A stretch of DNA of 64,000 nt from an uncultured Desulfobulbaceae bacterium (GTDB lineage Bacteria; Desulfobacterota; Desulfobulbia; Desulfobulbales; BM004). The position numbers were made by a program, and so were the translations under genes. The stretch is from assembly GCA_947259115.1 (NCBI GenBank), contig CAMYKS010000005.1, forward strand, positions 149,648 to 213,647, read 5' to 3'. The notes below the pieces were generated by a model that made no database searches, was not told where the DNA came from, and saw nothing but the letters and a program-made list of their open reading frames with translations. This document shows positions 8,648 to 17,900 of the stretch, piece by piece (position 1 is the stretch's first letter; each line of letters starts with the position of its first letter).

Positions 8648-9064
8648 AGGCGCAAATTTTTGCTTCTCTCTTCTCAAGTTATCTCGCGAATCTAGCCCGA
8701 ATATTTCATGAACAGTTTTGAGAAATTAGCATAACTATATGTTTTTATGATTTAAATTTTATATTTCCAGTGTGTTTTCCGGTTACAGTTTGTACTAAGT
8801 GACTGAATAGATTTTTTTTAAAACTATTCACCCTTCGGGCAAGCCGATACATCCGTATAGCCTGCAGTGTTAGGCGTTTCGCATACTAACTAAAGTATAG
8901 CTCAAACGACTTACACTTTGTCTATCCGGCGTCTCAACTCGTGAAAAATGCGGGCTAGTTGGATTTTATTAATAATTCTTTGCCAGGCACAGCATTTTAA
9001 AAATCCAGCGTATGGCCGGCAGATATAACTGGACAAAGCCGCTTTGCAGCAAGATGTCAATCTT
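8648..9064. other. gene-free spacer between the glycosyltransferase and rmuC
   Basis: This 417-bp stretch has no credible coding frame on either strand. It contains a GC-richer block (about 8830-8960) that differs from the AT-rich flank, including one copy of a 48-bp element that recurs in diverged form at 42354-42401. It belongs to the segment bounded by the rmuC 3'-end repeats, so it was probably brought in or rearranged with the glycosyltransferase gene. Confidence 0.5.
8914..8961. repeat. dispersed 48-bp element, copy 1
   Basis: Bases 8914-8961 align without gaps to 42354-42401 at about 34 of 48 positions; nearly half of the differences are transitions. Shared blocks include CTATCC and TCTC.ACT followed by TGAAA. 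Both copies lie between genes. It may be an old dispersed repeat or a conserved intergenic signal. Confidence 0.4.
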
Positions 9065-10435
9065 TCAAGACTCTTCTTCCAGGGCCTGGGCAACCAGCCC
9101 TTCAGGCAGCTCTTTCTGGGCCTTGACTCCCAGTTGCCGCAATTCAACGGAACGTCGGATTAGGTTGCCCCTGCCCTCTGTCAGCCGGTTGCGGGCCATC
9201 CTATACGAATCCCGGGCCTTGTCAATCTTGTGGCCAACATCATCCAGTGCTTCAACAAAGCCGACAAATTTATCATGGAGATCTCCGGCTTTTTTGGCAA
9301 TGATGAGTGCGTTCTTATTCTGGTCATCATAGCGCCAGATGTTATTGATGATACGCAGTGTTGCCAGCAGCGTAGATGGACTGACAAGCATGATGTTTTT
9401 ATCAAAAGCCTCGTTGAACAACCCCTGTTCGGACTCGATGGCCGTCCAGAACGCACCCTCAATGGGCAGAAACATAAGGACAAAATCGAGGGTCCTGATG
9501 CCCTCAAGTTCCTCGTAGCGTTTCCCGCTCAACGTTTTAATATGGGTCCTGATTGATATAATATGTTCTTTTAAATGTTTAACCCTTTTTTCCTCGGTAT
9601 CGGCATTACAGTATTTTTCATAGGCATTCAGGGAAACCTTGGAGTCGATAACGATTTCCTTGCCCTCGGGCAGGTGCACAATGACATCCGGGTGGCGGCG
9701 CTTGCCCTCGCCGCTGGCATACATGGTCTGCACTTCGTACTCCCTGCCTTTCTGCAATCCTGACTCCTCAAGTACTCTCTCAAGGATCATCTCACCCCAG
9801 GATCCACGGGTCTTGCTCTGCCCCTTGAGGGCATTGGTCAGATTGACCGCATCCTCGCTTATCCGTTCGTTCAGGGTCTTTAAATGGATAATCTCATTTA
9901 ACAGGGAGACCCTGTCTTTTGACTCCTTGTCGTAAACATCCTCCACCTTTTTCTTGAAGTCCAGCAGCTGCTCCCGTATGGGCTTGAGAACACCCTCAAT
10001 ATTTTCCCTGTTCTGGTCGGTAAATTTCTGGCTCTTGTCTTCAAAAATCCTGTTGGCCGCATTCTGGAATTCCATCTTGAGGTGTTCCCTGGCTTCCTGC
10101 AGCAGGGCTATTTTTTCCTCGGCATTTTTACGCTCATCCTCAAGACGGGTCTCAAGCTCTGATAATTTTGTCTGTGAGGCAACATTTTCCTGCCTGGAAC
10201 TCTCAAGGCCCTCTTCAAGCCCTTGAATTCTTGAGCTTTTTTCTTCTGCAACAGCTCTGCGCTCAGCCTCAGCAGCCAGCTGCTCCCTGAGAGTGGCAGC
10301 ACCTTCTTCTGCCTCCTTGGTCTTCCTCTTCAACTCATCTATCTGCCTTTCTTTGCCGGGCAGGAACAGCAGACCTCCGATTATTCCGACCAAAACTCCT
10401 GCAATAACCGCCAGGATAACTCCTGCTTCATTCAT
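9065..10435 (-). CDS. rmuC: DNA recombination protein RmuC
   Basis: This 456-residue protein has a single N-terminal membrane helix (about 5-24), a long charged coiled coil (25-140), and the RmuC domain, seen in KTRGSWGEMILERVLEESG, HPDVIVHLPEGKEIVIDSKVSL and MFLPIEGAFWTAIE. RmuC limits inversions between short inverted repeats and is thought to carry a nuclease-like fold. The start at 10435 follows GAGGAG by six bases; a frame back to 10462 adds nine unsupported residues. Its last codons were duplicated at 6564-6613. It is divergent from aroK, with 82 bp between them. Confidence 0.93.
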   Translation of the reverse strand: MNEAGVILAVIAGVLVGIIGGLLFLPGKERQIDELKRKTKEAEEGAATLREQLAAEAERRAVAEEKSSRIQGLEEGLESSRQENVASQTKLSELETRLEDERKNAEEKIALLQEAREHLKMEFQNAANRIFEDKSQKFTDQNRENIEGVLKPIREQLLDFKKKVEDVYDKESKDRVSLLNEIIHLKTLNERISEDAVNLTNALKGQSKTRGSWGEMILERVLEESGLQKGREYEVQTMYASGEGKRRHPDVIVHLPEGKEIVIDSKVSLNAYEKYCNADTEEKRVKHLKEHIISIRTHIKTLSGKRYEELEGIRTLDFVLMFLPIEGAFWTAIESEQGLFNEAFDKNIMLVSPSTLLATLRIINNIWRYDDQNKNALIIAKKAGDLHDKFVGFVEALDDVGHKIDKARDSYRMARNRLTEGRGNLIRRSVELRQLGVKAQKELPEGLVAQALEEES

Positions 10436-10517
10436 GCATTGCTCCTCTCTATCAAGTTTCATTCAGGGTAAGTCCTCGCTTGACACCCTGCCTGAAAACA
10501 ACTTATATAGTTTTTCT

Positions 10518-11054
10518 ATGAAATTTCAAAAGGAAAAGATAATTTTAACCGGTTATCGGGCAACGGGCAAAAGTTCCATAGGAAAAATCCTGGCCGACCA
10601 GCTTGGCTTTGGTTTTATCGATACGGACCAAACCATTGAAAAAAGGCAGGGGGAAACCATAACAGAAATGGTCGGCAGGGGCGGCTGGGACCTGTTCCGC
10701 AGGAAAGAGGAAGATCTGCTGCTTGAACTTGCCAAGAGCAAAAATAAAGTCATTGCTTCCGGAGGCGGTTCAGTCATGCATGAAAAGGCTTGGGCAAAAT
10801 TACGGAAAGATGCTCTAGCCGTCTGCCTCATTGCCGATATTAAAACAATCGGCCGGAGACTTTCAGCAGACAGTGAGACCGATGACCTAAGGCCGGCGCT
10901 CACGGAAATGGGAACCATTGATGAAATTTCCATGGTCTTAAGTGAACGGCAGCCGTTGTATGAAAAAAGTTCCGATCTCACTATTAATACGGAAGGAAAA
11001 ACTCCGGAAGAGGTGGCTGAATTTATTTTAGCTGAGTTGAAAAAAGGAAATTGA
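10518..11054 (+). CDS. aroK: shikimate kinase
   Basis: AroK phosphorylates shikimate at the 3-hydroxyl with ATP. The 178-residue product shows the P-loop GYRATGKSS (residues 12-20), the shikimate-binding DTD in [10 protein letters not shown], the GGG motif in IASGGGSV and the lid arginine in DLRPAL. Length is normal. The start at 10518 is inferred from the domain beginning; no clear ribosome site is seen, and the longer frame to 10293 only overlaps rmuC on the other strand. The next gene, aroC, begins within two bases of its stop, so two steps of chorismate synthesis are cotranscribed. Confidence 0.93.
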   Translation: MKFQKEKIILTGYRATGKSSIGKILADQLGFGFIDTDQTIEKRQGETITEMVGRGGWDLFRRKEEDLLLELAKSKNKVIASGGGSVMHEKAWAKLRKDALAVCLIADIKTIGRRLSADSETDDLRPALTEMGTIDEISMVLSERQPLYEKSSDLTINTEGKTPEEVAEFILAELKKGN

Positions 11055-11056
11055 TC

Positions 11057-12112
11057 ATGGCAGGAAGCACCTTTGGCAATATATTCCGGGTCACCACCTG
11101 GGGCGAATCGCACGGTCCTGCCCTGGGAGCCGTTATTGACGGCTGCCCTCCAGGCCTGCAATTAGACGTCACATACATCCAAAAGGACTTGGATAGAAGA
11201 AGACCCGGCAAGGGAGGCGGAGAGAGCCCGCGCAAGGAACCGGACCGGGTTGAGATCCAGTCAGGAGTTTTTGAAGGGCTTACAACAGGCACTCCTATTT
11301 CTTTGATAATTTATAACAAGGATGCCCAGAGCAAGGCATATGATCACCTGCAAAACATCTTCCGGCCTGGGCATGGTGATCTCACCTACCTGAAAAAATA
11401 TGGTATCAGGGATCACCGCGGCGGCGGCAGGGCTTCTGCCCGGGAGACGGTTGCCAGGGTTGCAGCAGGTGCTGTGGCCAGAAAGCTGCTGGCTGATAAT
11501 GATATAGCTGTTACTGCCTATACTGTAGCATTGGGGGGTGTCGCAACCTCCAAACGGAATATGCAGGATATACCCAAAAACCGGCTTTACTGCCCTGATG
11601 CAGAAGCCGCTGCCCGCATGGAAGAACTTATCGATGCAGTTCGGAAAAAGGGTGATTCCCTGGGCGGTGTTGTTGAAATAAGGGCAACAGGGTGCCCGGT
11701 GGGTCTTGGTGAACCGGTCTTTGACAAACTTGATGCTGCCCTGGCCCGCGCCCTGATGTCCATCGGAGCGGTGAAGGGCGTGGAGATCGGTGCCGGATTC
11801 CGGGCTGCGGAACTTCACGGTTCGGAAAATAACGATGCCATAACACCCGAGGGATACAGGACAAACAATGCCGGAGGCATCCTGGCCGGCATCTCAAACG
11901 GCGACGCCATAATCACCAGGGTGGCCGTTAAGCCCATTCCCTCCATCAGCCTGGAGCAGGACACCCTGAACCTTGACAACGAACCCATCAAAATCAGGGT
12001 GGGCGGGCGCCATGACATCTCTGCCATACCACGTATTGTCCCGGTTTGCGAAGCCATGGTTTGCCTGACCCTGGCAGATCAACTTCTGCGTCAGAAAGCT
12101 ATTGAGAAGTAA
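11057..12112 (+). CDS. aroC: chorismate synthase
   Basis: AroC converts 5-enolpyruvylshikimate 3-phosphate to chorismate using reduced FMN. The 351-residue product carries the signature start [19 protein letters not shown], the RPGHGDLTY and [15 protein letters not shown] blocks, and a C-terminal [12 protein letters not shown] segment. The ATG at 11057 is preferred, with AAAGGAAA six bases upstream; a TTG at 11051 overlaps the aroK stop. With aroK before it and a class II DAHP synthase at 57785-59134, most of the common aromatic route is represented in the window. Confidence 0.96.
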   Translation: MAGSTFGNIFRVTTWGESHGPALGAVIDGCPPGLQLDVTYIQKDLDRRRPGKGGGESPRKEPDRVEIQSGVFEGLTTGTPISLIIYNKDAQSKAYDHLQNIFRPGHGDLTYLKKYGIRDHRGGGRASARETVARVAAGAVARKLLADNDIAVTAYTVALGGVATSKRNMQDIPKNRLYCPDAEAAARMEELIDAVRKKGDSLGGVVEIRATGCPVGLGEPVFDKLDAALARALMSIGAVKGVEIGAGFRAAELHGSENNDAITPEGYRTNNAGGILAGISNGDAIITRVAVKPIPSISLEQDTLNLDNEPIKIRVGGRHDISAIPRIVPVCEAMVCLTLADQLLRQKAIEK

Positions 12113-12185
12113 AATACTGCCGGCTCGAAAGTATGATATTTTTTTATGGCTTATTCATTTTTATTCTTCAGGAAATCACACGCTA

Positions 12186-13778
12186 ATGGCTAATAAAAGT
12201 TCGGTCCCAAGCATCAATAATATCTGGCTGTTAACCCGCGAGTATGATTCCGTTGCCGGGGCAGGGGGCGTTAAGGATGTCAGCCGTCAGCTTGCAGAAG
12301 CCCTTGTCCGCTTAAAAAAAACCGTCTCTGTGGTCCTGCCCTGTTACGGCTTCATTGACCCTAAAGGGCTGGGATTCACCAAGCTGCCTCTGTCCTTTGA
12401 AGTTGACATGAATTACACGGCGCAAGACCGGCGCGAAGAGGTGACTATATGGAAAAACACACTGCACGGGGTCACTCTCTACCTGGTGGATGCTGAGCGC
12501 TACCGGGAAAAACAAGCCATATACACCTATACGGCAGACGATGAAGCCAAGTTCCCATACCAGGTCCGAGGCAGGGGACATTTTGATTATTTTGCCATGA
12601 ATGTCCTGCTGCAGAAGGCCGCACTGGACCTGATGATTCTCCTCGGCCAGAAGCCTGACATCATTCACTGCCAGGATGGACATACGGCTATCCTGCCGGC
12701 CATGCTGCGTGAAGGCACCGGTTATCGCCATTATTTTTCCACTACAGCTGCAATTGTAACGATCCATAATGCGGGCCACGGTCATCATCAGGAGGTGCAG
12801 GACCTGCCTTTTGCCCGGGCCATCAGTGGTCTGCCCTCTGGCCTGATTCATGGCAACCTGCTCAATGGGGCTTTCGATCCTTTTCTGGCCGCATCCACTT
12901 TTGCGGTGCTTAACACAGTCAGTGAAAACTATGCCAGGGAACTGAGGGAAACCGTTGATGATGCCCTGACCGGTTGGCTGGGGCATCGCCTCATGACCAG
13001 GGGTATACGCCTTGAGGGTATAACCAATGGCTTTAACCCTGAAAATTTTGACACAACCAAACCTGCACAACTGGGGCTTCCTGCAGCCTATAATCCGGCC
13101 ACAGGAGACCTGGCCGGGAAAAAAATCTGCAGGCAGAATCTACTGAAGACGCTTGCCCGGAAAAGCACAAAAGGCATAAAGCGCTTTGGCACCTTAACGG
13201 ATGAGCCGGGCAAACCTCTTTTTACTCTCATTGGCAGGCTGACTCCGCAGAAAGGTGTGGATATACTGTTGCCAACCGTTAAAACTCTCCTGCAGTCAGA
13301 TAATGACTTCCAGGTCCTTATCCTGGGAAACGGAGCAAAAGAATTTGAACGGGACCTGGCAGGCCTGGCAAAGAAAAAAGTAAATGCCGGCAAGATATGC
13401 GTGCTCATCGGCTATGACACACTTCTTGCCAACAAAATTTACGCAGCCGGTGATTTTTTTCTTATCCCTTCCCGGTACGAACCCTGTGGTCTTACCGATT
13501 ATATTGCCCAACTGGCAGGCAACCTGCCGGTTGTTCATGCCGTGGGCGGGCTGGTGAAAGTGGAAGACGGGGTTACCGGATTTGCTTTTAAAGAGTATTC
13601 CTCCAAAGCCCTAATGGCTGCAATGGACCGGGCACTTAAACTTTATATGAAGTCTCCGGAACAGATTCTGGACATGCAGGCAAGAGCGGCAAAACGGGTC
13701 AGGGAAAAATATGCCTGGGACAAGGTTGTGCACCGTTACCTTGAGTTATATGCCAGGGCTCTTGCTATGATTTCATAA
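12186..13778 (+). CDS. glgA: glycogen/starch synthase-type GT5 glycosyltransferase
   Basis: The 530-residue protein has the two-domain GT-B layout of glycogen synthases. The N-terminal motif is VAGAGGVKDVSRQLAEAL, a variant of the usual KTGGLGDV, so the nucleotide-sugar lysine position is altered. The C-terminal half keeps FTLIGRLTPQKGVDILL, LIPSRYEPCGLTDYIAQLAG and HAVGGLV. The enzyme family elongates alpha-1,4-glucans from ADP- or UDP-glucose. The start at 12186 has AGGAAA ten bases upstream; a frame to 12102 overlaps aroC. It sits before gapA, so a sugar-storage/glycolysis grouping is plausible. The altered first motif leaves donor specificity open. Confidence 0.8.
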   Translation: MANKSSVPSINNIWLLTREYDSVAGAGGVKDVSRQLAEALVRLKKTVSVVLPCYGFIDPKGLGFTKLPLSFEVDMNYTAQDRREEVTIWKNTLHGVTLYLVDAERYREKQAIYTYTADDEAKFPYQVRGRGHFDYFAMNVLLQKAALDLMILLGQKPDIIHCQDGHTAILPAMLREGTGYRHYFSTTAAIVTIHNAGHGHHQEVQDLPFARAISGLPSGLIHGNLLNGAFDPFLAASTFAVLNTVSENYARELRETVDDALTGWLGHRLMTRGIRLEGITNGFNPENFDTTKPAQLGLPAAYNPATGDLAGKKICRQNLLKTLARKSTKGIKRFGTLTDEPGKPLFTLIGRLTPQKGVDILLPTVKTLLQSDNDFQVLILGNGAKEFERDLAGLAKKKVNAGKICVLIGYDTLLANKIYAAGDFFLIPSRYEPCGLTDYIAQLAGNLPVVHAVGGLVKVEDGVTGFAFKEYSSKALMAAMDRALKLYMKSPEQILDMQARAAKRVREKYAWDKVVHRYLELYARALAMIS

Positions 13779-13968
13779 GACATATTCATTGGGGTAAAAC
13801 TTTTTCTGCATTCATTTTCATGAGGCCAGGCACCTCAAAATCAAATATTCTTATTTTATTTACATATTCAGGAGGACAAAATTAGGTTAAATAGAGAAGT
13901 TACTATTCTATAAAACTCAGGATTATTCATAGTTCTTAAACACCATAGAAGCTGCGGAGGAAATAACA

Positions 13969-14976
13969 ATGACTATTAAAGTTGGCATCAACGGTTTTGG
14001 CAGGATCGGCAGATCCATTTTCAGGGCCTTAAGCAAAGATGAGGCTTTTGCCGATATAGAAATTTGCGGCATCAACGACCTTACCGATAATAAAACCCTG
14101 GCCCATCTGCTCAAGTATGATTCCGTCATGGGAGTATACGACAAACAGGTCGAAGCTGATGAGCGTGGTATTATAGTTGACGGGCGCCACATCGAGGTTT
14201 TCAACCACAGGGAACCATCTGATATTCCATGGGGTAATCTTGGTGTTGAATATATCATCGAATCCACCGGCAGGTTCGCTGACAAGGATAAAGCCCAGGC
14301 CCACATCGAGGCCGGGGCAAAAAAGGTCGTCATATCGGCACCTGCGAAGGGAGGTGTCAAAACCATCGTCATGGGTGTAAATGAGGACGAATATGACCCG
14401 ATCGAACATCATGTGGTTTCCAATGCCTCGTGCACGACAAATTGCCTGGCCCCCATGGTCAGGGTTATCCTGGACCGCTTCGGCATCAAGCATGGTCTGA
14501 TGAATACCATCCATGCCTATACCAACGACCAGAGAATCCTTGACTTTCCCCATAGCGACCTGCGGCGGGCCAGAGCGGCAGCGCTTTCCATGATCCCGAC
14601 CAAAACAGGGGCGGCCGCTGCTTTATCACTGGTCATACCCGAGATGAAAGGAAAGTTTGACGGCCTCTCGGTCCGCGTACCCACCCCAAACGTCTCCCTG
14701 GTTGATGCTGTCATGGAAGTGGAAAAGGAGACCACGGTGCCTGAAGTAAACCAGGCCCTGAAAGAAGGGACCAGCCGCTATCTCGGTTACTCGGAAGAGC
14801 CGCTGGTGTCCATTGATTACCAGGGCAACCCGCATTCCTCCGTTGTTGACGCAGATTCCACCAAGGTGATCGACGGGACGCTGGTCAAGGTGTTGGCCTG
14901 GTATGACAACGAATGGGGATATTCAAACCGTGTCCTTGATCTTATCCTGTATATGGAGGCACATAAGCCCGTTTAA
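13969..14976 (+). CDS. gapA: glyceraldehyde-3-phosphate dehydrogenase, type I
   Basis: This enzyme oxidises glyceraldehyde 3-phosphate to 1,3-bisphosphoglycerate with NAD. The 335-residue product has the Rossmann start VGINGFGRIGR, the catalytic Cys155 in SNASCTTNC, and the C-terminal NEWGYSNRVLDL. A GGAGG lies eight bases before the ATG at 13969. The 190-bp region upstream contains a possible promoter. The long PEP-utilising-like gene begins 22 bases downstream on the same strand, so the two are probably cotranscribed and may act together in lower glycolysis or gluconeogenesis. Confidence 0.96.
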   Translation: MTIKVGINGFGRIGRSIFRALSKDEAFADIEICGINDLTDNKTLAHLLKYDSVMGVYDKQVEADERGIIVDGRHIEVFNHREPSDIPWGNLGVEYIIESTGRFADKDKAQAHIEAGAKKVVISAPAKGGVKTIVMGVNEDEYDPIEHHVVSNASCTTNCLAPMVRVILDRFGIKHGLMNTIHAYTNDQRILDFPHSDLRRARAAALSMIPTKTGAAAALSLVIPEMKGKFDGLSVRVPTPNVSLVDAVMEVEKETTVPEVNQALKEGTSRYLGYSEEPLVSIDYQGNPHSSVVDADSTKVIDGTLVKVLAWYDNEWGYSNRVLDLILYMEAHKPV

Positions 14977-14997
14977 AGGCAGCAACGGTTTTTAATT

Positions 14998-17900
14998 ATG
15001 GCAACGCAAGACCAAACAGCTCTCGACACCATAGCCATTGATTCCGATGCGCTCAGGGCAAACCTGCTGGAAACTGCCACAGATGAAGTGACAATTGACC
15101 CTTCTCTCCTGGTCCTGGAGGAAATTGTCCAAAATTACAAGGGTATCAGCAAAAACCTGCATGACCTGCTCTATGAAGTGTGCCATCCCTATCGCAACTG
15201 GAAAATGCTGGTGCCCAGGACCCGCGCCTTTGTCCTGAAAAATATCAACCATTATTTCAAACATGAAAAAGGCCCTGAAGCCTTTGAGCGCTTCACCGTT
15301 ATTTTCTGCCAGGCGATTATTGACTCAAAAAAGAACAATACCCTGCTGGCCCAGACAATTGAAAGCATGCTGGCCTATACCGACAGGCTGGTCAGCCTGT
15401 TGGACCAGGACTCCCTTGCCCGCTATGAAAAAACACTGGCCCGACTTTTTTCACGCCTGAAGAATCTAGATGACGAGGTCATCATTTTCATGGTGCAGGG
15501 CCAGCACCCCATGAAAAGAATAGCGCAGCATCTTCTGCAGCTTGAAAAAGGGGAGACCTCTTATGACTTTAAACCCCTTGCAGAGTTGATGACGCGTGTC
15601 TTTAGCATGAATTATGAATACTGGCTGGCAGAAAAAGACCCGCTTGCCTGGTTTACTGAAGAATGCGGCGATATCTGCAAGGGCTGGCAGGAAGGCCAGC
15701 TGTTCAGTGTCATCTCCCATGAACAGCTGAAAAAGCATCTTGGCACCCTGAACGGAGTCGATATTGATGCAGATCCCCGCCAGGCCTTAAGTGTCATTTT
15801 AGAGCTGCCTTCACACATGGATATTGTGCGCCTGTACAAGGTTGTACCGGAAAAGCTGAACCAGGAGCAGCAATCCGCCCTGGAAACCGCCGAACAGGCG
15901 GAGCAGCTTGACCGCTTCGGTGAAAACCGCAAGCTTATATTTCTTTTCCATATTATGGAAACTTCAGGGCTTGCCCTGATCCATGAAGAAACCATCCGGG
16001 AGATAAACCGCAGCCTGGTCCAACTCATCAGGCGCCAGACCTTTGAGGAAATAGAGAGCTTTCTGCTCACCACCTTTCAGCTCCTCAATGCCAATGTCCG
16101 CAAGTACCCGCACACCTCCCTGCAGTGCATACAGGTCCTAGGGACCGAGGTCTTCAAGCGCGGCAACAGCAGGCTGGTGGAGGCCTTTTTATGGGAGTCG
16201 GTACGCTTTGGATTCCAGTACGCCAATGTTACGGGTGTGGATGAAGACTGGCAGCCCATAACCAACCCGGCCCACCTCGCCAATATAAGGGTTTGGCTCA
16301 ACCTGATCATGCAGGAGCCCAAATGGTGTTCCACACTTTTTTCAGCTCTTATCATCAACCTCAAACTTTCCGGCACCTGCGTCAAGGACACCGACCTGTT
16401 CCAGCGCGATATCACCCATCTGCTCAATCACCCCATCGAGCCGGTATACAACCTTTTCAAACAGTTCGCCAAGCTCATGCCGGTATTCTTCAACGAAATA
16501 GGAGCAGAAGGCTATCTGCGGGACGTTTCCACAGAAATTGACGAAATCCACAGGCGCAAGGATGCCCTCATTCATTTCCTGCGCAAACAGAGCCACGTGG
16601 AAAGCAGCAACCTGATTGTCGATTTCATTGAGGCAATATTTATTTTCTGGAAGAAGCGGGATAAAAACGTCATAGGGTCTTTTCTCCCGGCAGAAGTACT
16701 CTCAGAGGTTAAGGAAAATGGGATCTTCATCGATGATATGCATAAACTCATGCAGCGGGTCTTTGAATTGCCCGGCATGGAAGAGATTCCCGACCTGTTG
16801 GAATGGAAAGACAAGGTACGCGCCAGGTACTTGGAAGAACAGCCGGATATTGCCGTATCAGAGAAGAAACGTTTCGACCAGTTGGTGCGCATGTACAAGC
16901 TGCTTTACAACAAGTATAATCTTGGCTACCAGGAAATGCGGCATCAACTCAAAGAGGCAATCAACAGCGGCTTTCCGGAAATGGAGCAGCTTTTGGCAGA
17001 CCTGGAAATCTGCGACACCCACCAGTGTCTTGACGCCCTGCTGACGCATCTTGAGGGGCTCAAGGAAATAATCCTGAGCACTGAAAAGTTCGAAGCCAAG
17101 GAGGATATTTACTATAAGCGCCACATCGCCGTTGACATACCTTCGGTATACGGGCGCTACCGCGAGAGAAAATTTGACGCCCTGGGGCTGACTTTCAGGC
17201 TGGAGAACCTGGCCAATATTTACCTGGAAAGACTGCCTGAAACAGTCAATCTTTCCTTTATCACCAGGGCGACATTTATCCGTATAATAAAGTGCCTGGA
17301 CCTCTACCTGCGGGCCCTGAGGATCGACGGCATCACGAGCCGCAGGCTGGAGACCTACCTGGAACTTCTTTCCAATTCGCTTGGCATCAAGCGCTTCTCC
17401 TATACCCAGTACCTCGATATTTTCAGGGGCCTGTCCGACGGGGTCAAGGATGTAATCTATGCATACTACACCAATATTCACCAGAACAATCTCTCCATTA
17501 TTATACCGCAGATCGGCGAGTCCAACCTGCTGACCAAGTATCGCAACCTCTGGGATGAAAAAGATGTCTCCACCTCCATGCTGCAGTTGTCTGAGTTTTT
17601 TTTCAGAAACCTGATTGCAGGCACTTTCGGGCTCCAGCATCTTGATAACTTCATCACCAGGATCATGCAGACCCTGGAAAGCCAGAGAGAGGTGCTTGAC
17701 CAGGAAAGTATCGATCTGCTCATGACCTATAATCCTGAGAACGTTATCAGCTTTCTGCATAACAGCAACCCACAGACCAGAAATCTCATTCACCTGGGCA
17801 ACAAGGGTTTAAACCTGACGCAGCTTACCAGTGAGAATAAACCGGTGCCGCCCGGCTTTATCATAACAACGGAAATCTTCCGCTGCTGGCCCGTGGTCAA

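Noticed and set aside
12312..13070. 252-codon frame on the minus strand inside the glycogen-synthase-like gene
   Set aside because: Antisense shadow; sequence has no recognisable fold and the sense protein is clear.
16858..17793. 311-codon minus-strand frame inside the 1425-residue gene
   Set aside because: The sense frame is continuous over 4.3 kb with family motifs at its end; the antisense frame shows no domain.
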